DNA from: Taiwanofungus camphoratus
Taxonomy: Eukaryota; Basidiomycota; Agaricomycetes; Polyporales; Taiwanofungaceae
Length of the DNA stretch: 64,000 bases
Assembly: GCA_003999685.1 (NCBI GenBank)
Contig: CP021220.1
Location: 682,001-746,000, forward strand
Reading direction: 5' to 3'
A program made the translations under genes and the position numbers. Under the pieces are notes generated by a model. It was not told where the DNA came from, ran no database searches, and saw only the letters and a list, made by a program, of their open reading frames with translations. The number at the start of each line of letters is the position of its first letter. The first letter of the stretch is position 1. Positions 34,333-43,492 of the stretch are shown piece by piece.

Positions 34333-35150
34333 TGATGTCTCCAAGATACCCGGGGCATTCGAGGAGTACTCGGGTGCCACCCTCGCTCGTTCCAGCCTTC
34401 CCGTAGTCCCAATCGGGGCATGTCGTTCTTTCAACCACCAGTCGAAGTTACCAAGTCGTGGGTCCCCTGGCCCGTTGTCCATCAGTCGTTCGTTCGTCCG
34501 CTCAATACCGTTAATAGTTTATAGTCCTGGCCTCTTTACATCAGTCGCTCGCTTTCTTGGACGGCCTGCCCCACTCTCCTTCATCTCTCGCCAGTCAGTC
34601 GTTCAAACCACATAGCTCTTATTCGCATGTCGCGTTCGTCGTGTTGTCTCCGTCGTTGACGTTGTTATATGGCAGCGGCCCTCCTTAACTTATCGCAGCC
34701 CGCTGGCTCTGTACTTGATCATATTATTGTCGCTCTTTTTTTTTCTTGTTGTACCACCTCCATTGTATCGCCATTCGCTCCCTATAATCGCAGACAGTCA
34801 GTTATCTGTAATAATTCTCGAGTTTTGCATTTGGGTGTACGTGTTGTTATTGTAGGGTATACGCGCATGGGTAGTCCAGACGGTGACTGTCCAGGCTCTG
34901 TGTCCGTACTGTTGTTATCAGTCAAGCAGAGTATCCCTTGTCAGAAATATATTTCTGCCTTTCACAAGAGAAACATTTTGAGCAGAGAAGAGGACGATCG
35001 GTTTGAATATTCGTCGAGTGAAACAACAACTCCCAAGATATTAAATATAGTCTTGAGATCAAGATTTCACCAAATGGTTCTGGTACGCAGAAACAAAGCA
35101 AAAAAACAGACAAGACAATATCACGATGTTCCGATATCTAGTGACAATCC
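34333..35150. other. Convergent 3' spacer
   Basis: The stretch lies between hypothetical protein B and the membrane protein gene, both ending here. It is T-rich with CGTTCGTTCGTCCGCTC-like runs. I see no coding signal. Confidence 0.45.
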
Positions 35151-36492
35151 CTAGCGCCCTGGCGACGTCCTTGATGAGCTCTGCAACCTTGAGCCCGACA
35201 GCCTACGAGCAACCTCGTCGTACAGCGCCCTATCCTCAACGCCCGGATTCATAGGCAACGGCTTGTCAAAATCAGGATCAGCGCACTTCCTAACATGCAA
35301 TCGCTCTGGAGGCGCTGGGGACGGCGGGATGGGTGAAGGATGAAAGTACCGCGAGACGACAGAGTCCTCCACGGAAGCGTTGTAATCCTCGTCCTCATCG
35401 GATTCTTTGGCTTTACCGGAAGAGTTGGAGCGGCTAAACTTGGACTGGGTAGGCGGAACGGGCGACATGGCTGCCCGGAAGACACTAGCCGGCACGCGCG
35501 CGGGCTGCCTGCGGCGCCCCGAATCTGTGTAGAACGGCTCGCGGGTGACCCTCCTCTCCCTGCGCAATGACGGCGGGCCCTTGTACGCGAAGGTCCGATC
35601 GCTCTTCCAACTCGAGTCATCCCACCGGTCGTGAGAGTCCCTGCTCCCGCGATACGAGCTCGCCCTGCTGGAGGCAGGAGTGGAAGAGCGCGAGCGGATG
35701 CTGGCGTCGAAGAGCGTGGTGAAATCCATGCTCGGTTGCCGCGAGAGCGATGGCTGGCTGAGCGCCTTCTCGTCCTGCTGGCGCTCGTCCTTGAGCTTGC
35801 GCTGGTGATGCATGCACAGGCCGCCTGCCGCAAGCAGGACGGAGATGACGAGGGAGAGCGGGACTGCGTACGCAGCTGTGGGAGAGGGCATGCGTGATTC
35901 GTCGAGGACAGGAACGAGCTCTGGTGCGTTCGAGGAGAGGGGAATGGAGGTGGCCGTCGAGTTTGCGGGGACGGTTGAGTTCTTACTGTCGGGATCGGGT
36001 GAAGTGGCTATATTTGATGGGAGCTAAGCAAAAGAATATGAACAGCTAACTAACAAGACTTACGACTCAGCGAGAAAGACGGCGAGTCTGTTGTGCTTCC
36101 TGACTCATCCTCCATTCGTAGGTAATATTGGGATACCGAAGATACATTTGGCAAGGATCTGCATTTGAAACATTATGAAGATATTGCAGTAAAATACAGG
36201 CAACCACATACAGATAAATCAGGTATGATCCGTCGCTCTGACCTATGACTGGCCATACTTCCGACCCACAATTGTCCCCGTCATCACCATCCGAACTATC
36301 TGACGCGCAAAGACTGAACGAAGGAGACGAAACTGCTTCGTCCGCGCTCCACTGGCCGACGATCGTGTCCCCAGATGCGTACACATCTCCGGCAGAAGGA
36401 CTCATCCAAGTTATATTACCGGCTACTGTTACTCTTACAGGCATGAGCAGGAGGCCGGCGATAGCCATCAGCGGGCGAACGCGCTTGCGCAT
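35151..36492 (-). CDS. Kre9/Knh1-like single-pass membrane protein
   Basis: Three exons on the minus strand: 36492-36212, 36158-36064, 36007-35151; 410 aa. An N-terminal signal peptide (MRKRVRPLMAIAGLLLMPV...VAG) leads into a small beta domain like the N-terminal Kre9/Knh1 cell-wall domain: NITWMSPSAGDVYASGDTIVGQW, then YLRMEDESGSTTDSPSFSLS. A Ser/Thr/Pro stalk with N-S-T sites follows, then one transmembrane helix (YAVPLSLVISVLLAAGGLCM, about residue 165-185). A long, basic, Ser-rich cytoplasmic tail (about 220 residues) contains RSRSSTPASSRASS and acidic DEDED clusters. This suggests a plasma-membrane protein with a wall-facing domain, perhaps a sensor or tether, but no function is known. 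Both introns are GT-AG (the second with GTAAGT) and keep frame. Confidence 0.82.
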
Positions 36493-36760
36493 GATGAAGA
36501 CGAAGGACCTCGGAGGGCAAAGAACGATCGAGGACCAGCCTTGAAGGAGTGTGATGCCGTCTACGGCTTGTAGGATATTGGAGACTCACGTCGCGCGGAG
36601 AAACGGGGTGTGCAAGGCTGACAATCGTAGGAGTACATGAGCCCGTCGGACACGATCTGAATGGGCAAAACAGCAACTCGGGTAGTCTCATACCGAGATT
36701 CTTCAATAGTCGACATTCCAATTTCGTGATAATGTAACCAATCCCGTCATTCTTCCGGGC

Positions 36761-37212
36761 TCACGCACAAGGAGTGGATGCAGTCGAGTCGATCTCCATG
36801 TTGACACCTCCAGCAGCCGCTGAGATCGACTCGACATCATTTGAAAATGCAGCAAGTTGCTGTCTGTAAAGCAAGCTATATATGAATAACACGGACAGCA
36901 TTCTTTAGAGGCTTCATCCACCTTTTATTGTTCTTCAGTCTCTGAAGCATCTCGATCACCTCGTCCTGCTCCCCCACAGAAAGCTCACCTCCCGGAAGAT
37001 TGTTCGCCGCTTCCTTGGCTTGTTTCAGACTTTCCTTAAAATCGTTCGTCTGAAGGAATGAGCCAATGATTGCTATCAGTCTCAGATAGAAGTTAACGTA
37101 CAGCGTGCACCAGTGCTTGTTTGATTTGGGGCGAGAGGGCAACCTCAGATTGCTGGATGAGTTCTAGCACCGTGGCCAGCTTCAGCAAAAGAGTCTCGAA
37201 GAGGGTAGTCAT
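36761..37212 (-). CDS. MED9: Mediator complex subunit 9
   Basis: Three exons on the minus strand: 37212-37102, 37049-36922, 36875-36761; 117 aa. The pattern is that of the small helical fungal Med9: an N-terminal helix (FETLLLKLATVLELIQQSE), then FKESLKQAKEAANNLPGG, then LSVGEQDEVIEMLQRLKNNK and a short C-terminal helix (LLYRQQLAAF). MED9 sits in the Mediator middle module and links activators to RNA polymerase II. Both introns are GT-AG and the joins are exact. It is close in size to other basidiomycete Med9 proteins. It could be confused with another short coiled-coil protein, but the LPGG/LSV-EQDEVI signature is typical. Confidence 0.78.
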
Positions 37213-37546
37213 TCTGATGAAGTATATTCATTGATGCACTGAGAAGTGAGACATTTCAATAAATAGTTAGGCTACACCAGTCGAACAATGTTGGGCGCTA
37301 GTATGGGCGCCTTTTTATTCGCTCTTGTGAGCGGCTTTGGCGCTATACTCGATTCAAACTAGGAAGATTGTCCGCTATAATCAATGTTATTTAATTGTCT
37401 TGTCACCAAAACTCACAGTGCGAGCATCCGGTACCCGCATGAGGACAGCGTGATGATAACCGCCGGCCATGTCGTCTGGCAAATACTCAACGCTGCTTCT
37501 GCTCACCTGAACCTCCTTGAAGTTCAATACCGTTCTTGAGACCAAC
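37213..37546. other. Short intergenic spacer
   Basis: The stretch lies upstream of MED9 (-) and of the broken dehydrogenase (+). I see nothing in it beyond presumed promoters. Confidence 0.35.
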
Positions 37547-39002
37547 ATGGGCAACTTATGATCAGGAATCAAGTTCAATGTGTATGTAGTTCGACAGAGT
37601 TTCCCTCCAAAGTCAAAATTCAGCACAGACCAAATTCCTGATCTCGCAGCACGGGTCATTATTGTTACTGGTGCGTGTGCCATATGGTGGTGCAATCCAG
37701 ACTCATCGGTGGTAGCATGAATTATTCTAACCGTCTTGCTTACTCCAGGAGGTAATGTCGGGATTGGCAAGGAGACTGTCAAGGCAGGATAGCTCGAATT
37801 AGATGGGCATAGTCATGGGCTGAATCATTTGTGGTCTCCCAGGCTCTCTTAGAATACAATGCTGAGGTTTATATGGCCTCCAGAAACAAGGAGAAAGCCG
37901 ATGCTGCCATCAAGGAGCTGAAGATTGCAACCGGAGAAGAAGCCATTTTTCCGTGAACTAGACTTGAGCAATTTGTTGTCTGTCAGGAAGGCCGCAGAGG
38001 AGTTCATGGGGTATGTCATTTTGCATCTCCAACAGAACGCCTTTTTTGGACAGACTACCATTCATACAGCAAGGAGCAGGAGCTGCATGTCTTGTTCAAT
38101 AACGCGTAAGTTTTCCTAGAAGCTACTAGAAATCAGGCATCTGAGTTGCTTCTCTGCAGTGGTGTCATGACGCCTCCCCGTGAACTGGTAACTGCAGACG
38201 GTTACGATTTGCATTTTGGGACTAATGTGATTGGTACGTTCGCATTCCTAACATATGTCTCTGTGCTGGATTCCCAGGTCGTTCAAAGACATTTCTTATT
38301 TACCGAACTGCTGATGCCTGCCCTCATTGCGGGCAAGGACACATCCCCGGACAAGCATGCCCGAGTTATCACCACTTCATCGGCTGGTGCATATCCCGGT
38401 AGCCTCCATTGGGATACATTCAAAGATGATCCTGCACGCAGGAAGATGACTACTTACAGCTTATATTACCAAAGTAAATTCGTGCGTAGCAGCCATCATA
38501 TCAGCGGTGTCTGTATGAGAGACTGTTACAATTCATCTAGGCAAATGTCGTGGTTGCGCGCCAAGTTGCGAAGCGGTACGCAGACAAAGGAATCGTGTCT
38601 CTGTCTTGCAACCCAAGCCAGATTTATACTGAACTGTGGAGATACACACCGAACATGCTGCTCAGGCTTGTGGTTTGTGTTTCCCTGGCGGTCCACGATT
38701 CGCCTGCTGACAGCAAGTGCATGGGCCAAAATTCACAGACTGGTCCTTTATCCTGCGCCCATGGGCGCTCTCACCCAGCTTTGGGCTGGCACAATGCCAG
38801 AAATGTTGGACTACAACGGCAAGGTTCGTCTGTACAATCCTAGTTTTCGACTTGCTCTCTCCCAGTTGGCCGCAACACTGATGTCGCTTTTCAGTTCCTC
38901 ATTCCTTGGGCAAGGGTGGGTGTCTGTCGAAAGGCAGCATATGACGACGTGTTTGGCGAGCGCTTGTGGAATTGGCTTCAGGAAGAAGTCAAGAGGAAGT
39001 GA
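37547..39002 (+). pseudogene. Short-chain dehydrogenase/reductase, broken tandem copy
   Basis: The stretch has the same exon order and sequence as the intact SDR at 39493: [15 protein letters not shown], then [122 protein letters not shown] and [20 protein letters not shown], ending in TGA at 39000-39002. Defects: the expected start frame hits TGA at 37559-37561; a run of five T at 37946-37950 adds one base compared with the intact copy and shifts the frame; and near 38290 the acceptor before HFLFTELL does not restore frame. Relative to the intact copy it also lacks one intron (NPS runs straight into QIYTEL). The active-site YxxxK is still present. It is probably non-functional. Confidence 0.75.
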
Positions 39003-39492
39003 GGGAGCGATAGAAGTGTCGGATTCTTATATTCATCTGTCGCGATACCTTTGAGAACTCACAGTGAGAAGTCTGGGGATGGGCACTAGCAGATGACTTG
39101 AGGCAGTCCTGCGTATGCTTTTTCTTTCGGATATTTGTAGTACGTTCGTCACCGGCGTCTCTCACGCACCTTGCACCGACTTGCCTTGGGCGCTGAGCGC
39201 TGATTGATGGTACACCCTTGATGAATGCTCGAATGGCTCTTGTCGTTGCTTATCTCAAAGAAGCCTGCGTCGCCTCCCACGATAACAGCAGCGGGATGTT
39301 TCTCGTGAGAGTGTCTTGCACTCCGATTGCGGTTAGGTGTTGGTAACCACCGACAATGTCCCGTCCGCAGTGGCCGAGAATGAAGGAGACCAGGAGACCG
39401 CGTTATATGAATAGTCGACTGAGAGGCTCGGGACTTGTATACCATTCACTGCACCCCTTCCGCTCTGCCTTCGTCTACATACTTCTATCAGC
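39003..39492. other. Spacer between the two dehydrogenase copies
   Basis: This is the 3' end of the broken copy and the promoter of the intact one. No separate gene is seen. Confidence 0.4.
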
Positions 39493-40970
39493 ATGAGTAC
39501 CATGTTGTCAGGATTGCAGCGCAACTTGGCAGTGTTGGAGCAGGCCTTTCCGCCGAAATCCAAGTTCAGCACGAACCACATTCCTGATCTGACTGGACAG
39601 GTTGTGATAGTTACTGGTGCGTTCTTAGAATATAAGCATATTTTCTTCATGCAGACTCTGCTGGGAATCACAGGAGGGAACGTCGGTATTGGTAAGGAGA
39701 CTATCAAAGCAAGTCAATAATGTTGCTTGGTCTAGTTCCTGGCTGACCGCCTAACTACGATCCCTCAGGCTCTGCTGGAGCACAATGCGAAGGTGTACAT
39801 GGCTTCGCGGAGCCAGGAGAAAGCTGAAGCTGCTATCAAGGAGCTGAAAGACCAGACAGGGAAGGAAGCTATTTTCTTGGAGTTAGACTTGAGCAATCTT
39901 GCATTTGTCCGAAAAGCTGCGGAAGAATTCTTGAGGCACGTTTGGCATACTTCTTTCGCATACTTCCCTCTCATCGTCCACATTTGTCCTCACTATACAG
40001 CAAAGAGAATGAACTGCACGTCTTATATAATAACGCGTATGCTTTCTCGTGGAAGATAGCCTTGTTGAACTCTGAAAGTAACCTACAGCGGTGTGATGTG
40101 GCCTCCTCGTGAGTTACTTACCGCAGATGGCTATGATTTGCAATTTGGGACCAATGTCATCGGTGCGCTAGACCCCCATCCCTTTCCTTCATTCCATCTC
40201 ATAAGTGCTGTTCCTTAGGGCATTTTTATTTCACGGAACTGCTCATGCCTGCCCTACTCACGGGCAAGGAGACATCTCCTGATAAGCATGCCCGTGTAAT
40301 CACTACTTCATCGAGTGCAGCCTATCGTTATACCCTCAATTGGGATTCCTTCAGAGACGGTTCCGCGAGACGGAAAATGAATAGCATTACACTGTACTCG
40401 CAGAGTAAATTTGTTCGTACGAGTTCTGACTGATTTGTTCTGTCACCACATTCATCATTACTTAGGGTAACGTGGTGGTGGCCCGCGAGGTTGCCAAGCG
40501 TTATGGGGACCAAGGGATTATATCGATTTCTCTCAATCCAGGTGAGCCGTGTGGAACTTTGGGGTCAGCAGGCCATGCTCACTATGTGACTGATGTGATA
40601 GGCAATATCCAAACCGAATTACAACGATACGCCCCTTCCTTCCTGCGTAAAATCCTGGTCGGTGCCGAAACCATATCTCAGTTATTCATTCACGAATGAA
40701 TTCTTGTCCATTTCAGAATCTGGCTCTCTATCCTGCTCCTCAGGGAGCGCTGACCCAACTGTGGGCAGGTACGATGCCCCAGGCATTAGATAATAATGGC
40801 AAAGTAAGTGATATGCATCTCGCAATACTATCATTCCCACCATTGATGATATTCTTCTCCAGTTCCTAATTCCTTGGGCGAGAGTGGGGGTCTGCAGAAA
40901 GGAAGCTTACGACGATGTCGTTGGTGGGCGGTTGTGGACCTGGCTCCAGGAGCAAGTGAAGGGCAAGTAA
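39493..40970 (+). CDS. Short-chain dehydrogenase/reductase (retinol-dehydrogenase-like)
   Basis: Ten exons: 39493-39616, 39674-39708, 39769-39935, 40001-40036, 40089-40162, 40219-40412, 40466-40541, 40602-40657, 40717-40803, 40863-40970; 318 aa. Classic SDR marks: the cofactor loop VTGGNVGIG (about residue 39-47), the DLS after the third strand, NNAG, the SSS catalytic serine region and YSQSK (Tyr-x3-Lys). Such enzymes use NAD(P)H to reduce or oxidise carbonyls; this subgroup is common and multi-copy in agaricomycetes, with unknown substrates. Two introns begin GC instead of GT (39709 GCAAGT; 39936 GCACGT); all others are GT-AG. All joins keep frame. Confidence 0.9.
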
Positions 40971-42042
40971 TCAATCAATGAGCTTAAATGTACACTGCAA
41001 TGGAAATTATCCGTCGGCTCATGATAGAGTACATTGTATGTCCGTGGCTTGTGCGCGGAAACGCCTAGGGGTTCGTAACGTGTATACGATCACGTATACT
41101 GCTAGAGCGACGGGCACGCGCAAAGTCTTTCTGTAGTTTGTTTTACCAGCCATCATATTTAGGATCTTTGATATCGAGCAGTTCCCATCTTGAATCATTT
41201 TGAAAAAACGTTTCCCGTTCCCGTATAGAGATATGGCACATTGATGGAATGCATTTCAAAAGTTAAAATGCTTCAATAACCGTTATGAGAAAAATAATTG
41301 CGCGGTCCATAGACACGAAGTAAAAGTTGAGGTGGGTAAGAGAGCTCAGTAATCCCAGCAATGTTTCCTTGAAGGACAACCATTACTAACGGTCGGCAAC
41401 ATATTGTCGAATCTCATGAATGGGCTCAGGTCTACCACTCATCGTTGGACGGGTCTTGGGTACTCATTGGGCAATGGATAAATCAAGGGCGTCACTTGCC
41501 ATCGGATGAGATTATCTTCCAAGACTGTGTGCGACAGGCTAGCTCCCGCTTTAATGTGAGGGCTAGTGTCACCCTACAGCGCACTGCAGGCAACCAGGCA
41601 CCAGTCACCCTCAGCGATGACCAGAAGTTCAGGTGGTAAGTCAAAAAATAAGATGATGTGAGAGCCTACAGCTGCAGAGAGTTGGCGAGAGTAAGCACCG
41701 TGAACAATAATCGCATGGAGAAGAGGGAAATTGGGAAAACACGCAAACATTGATCGCTAAACAACGCAAGTAACACCCCGGAGACGTCTGGAGCTCACAG
41801 AATGCACCATAGAGACGCGGGGCAAGCACTCCTGCGGATAAGAGACCCCCGAGAGCGGTCTGCACCGTTGCCAGCGGGGAGCGATCTAGTACACTGCAGG
41901 TGCTCAGGGGCAGATCACCAAACGTGGATACAGAGACTACAGGTGCTCGATGTAGTATACTGTAGCAGTATATAGCACAGTGCAAGAGAAGATGCCGGTG
42001 CAAAGCGAAGGTGACGATGGCGGTCCGCAACCACCGTCATGG
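40971..42042. other. Intergenic, 1 kb, with a coding-like patch
   Basis: No gene is established. A plus-strand frame at 41409-41639 reads ESHEWAQVYHSSLDGSWVLIGQW and continues open for 76 codons up to TAA, with a possible donor (GTAAGT at 41637). It has no ATG-led partner exon that I can find, so it may be a gene remnant. Confidence 0.35.
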
Positions 42043-43054
42043 TCATGTCTTCAGCACCTCCTCCCGGTCGAGCACGGACTGCTCGAGTTTGATGAGGATC
42101 GTCGTGCGCCCGGGGTACTGCTCGTTCGGTGTATTATGTGCAGTCACACGAGCAGGCTGCATCGAGTCGCGGTTACATTTCCAACATCAGATCGAATGAC
42201 ATGTGGAAGATAGAATGAACGACGCACGAATCCAAGTCCGTCGAGAACGGCCTCGACGATACCAGCTGTGAAAGACGAGCAGCTGAGCTGGGACATATCG
42301 CGCGGGACAGAAATGTGTCGTGTGATCGGCGGGTCGTTGTCGATGATCATGTCTGCGCGATCAGGCACGTTAGTCAGAGCGTATGAGCACGCCGGTCTCC
42401 GGGCTCCGCGGAGCACGCAGCGACGCGGCCGAAGCGAAGCGCCCCATGGAGGAAGCCCGAAGACGCGGCGAGAAACGGGCAGGGACGGGAGCGGGGGGGT
42501 GACGCACACTCGTCGGCGTTCTCGACGCTCTTCTCGATGGCGTCGGCCGGCCTGCCGAAGACGGCGCGCCAGACCTGGGTGTGGATGGCCATGAGGGCCG
42601 GGAGGAAGCGGATCTCGCGCTTCGGCACCTTGGTCGCTGCCTCGGTGCGCCAGGCGAGCAGCTCGAGCACGCGCATGCCGACGCGGTAGCCGAGCGTGTT
42701 CAGCCTGCGTGAGCGTCAGCTATCGGCGCAGCAGAGGAAATGGGGAGAGACGCACCGCCGCTCGAGGTCGTTGATGCCGCTGACGCGCTGGTGGGTGTAT
42801 TGCACTACTTCCGAGAAGAGAAAGGCGAAGGCGGAGGCAGACACCTCGGCGGTGCGAGTCTTGTTGAGGGGGCGGTCATAGATGTTCGGGCGTGCGCCGG
42901 GCTTGGGTGTGCTGCTGGCGGTGTTGATGGAGGGCGCGGATGGGAGGGAAAAGCGAGTCGAGGAGCCTGCTGCTGACAGGTGCTCTGCGGAGGAGAGGGA
43001 CGAGGAAGAGAGGACCGAAAAGCGAGGGTGCGGTTGTGCGTACGCCATGGACAT
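42043..43054 (-). CDS. TRS31: TRAPP complex subunit Trs31 / TRAPPC5
   Basis: Four exons on the minus strand: 43054-42756, 42704-42508, 42352-42228, 42156-42043; 244 aa. Trs31 belongs to the Bet3-fold core of TRAPP, the exchange factor for Ypt1/Rab1 in ER-to-Golgi and Golgi traffic. After a Ser/Pro-rich N-terminus come [39 protein letters not shown]-like [99 protein letters not shown] and [12 protein letters not shown]. All introns are GT-AG with good GTGCGT donors and restore frame inside conserved blocks. The length is usual for fungi. Confidence 0.95.
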
Positions 43055-43492
43055 CCACCCGACGGGGTTTCCAATATGTTTGACGGTCAGTAATTCAGGA
43101 TTGTAAGTTATATATAAAGTAACGTGTATTTCGAGAATAATACTTACTAGCTATATGTCAAATATCCTCGTTACAAGAACGACAGCTCGAGATTTTTATT
43201 ACATAAAGAATCAAGTCACCGGATGGGAATCCAGATGAATATGCAAGTTTACAAAAAAGGGTGTTTATTTTTTGAGTACTGGCCTGGGAGCACATGACAT
43301 TCCATCAAAGAGCCGCGGCCGCTTGTGAGTAATTGGAATAGACAGTGGACATCATCAAAGTCACCCGCCCAGTAAAGCACGCTCGAGATCCTCCGAGGTT
43401 TCCCTCAGCTTGGCACACTCGAGACCGGCCCCAGAGTCTCGGTTTCCGTCTCACACCATTTCATATGTAATACACTCAATTGCAACTCTATC
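43055..43492. promoter_or_regulatory. Divergent spacer TRS31 / BTB gene
   Basis: 438 bp separate two divergent start codons. It is A/T-rich in the middle (about 43100-43260). No specific element is identified. Confidence 0.35.

Noticed and set aside
34669-35154. Plus-strand frame of 161 codons
   Set aside because: It is in an A/T-rich convergent 3' spacer with no domain and poor codon composition.
37387-37782. Minus-strand frame of 131 codons
   Set aside because: It is antisense to the first exons of the broken SDR, whose plus-strand translation matches the intact copy.
39333-39707. Minus-strand frame of 124 codons
   Set aside because: It is antisense to the first exons of the intact SDR.
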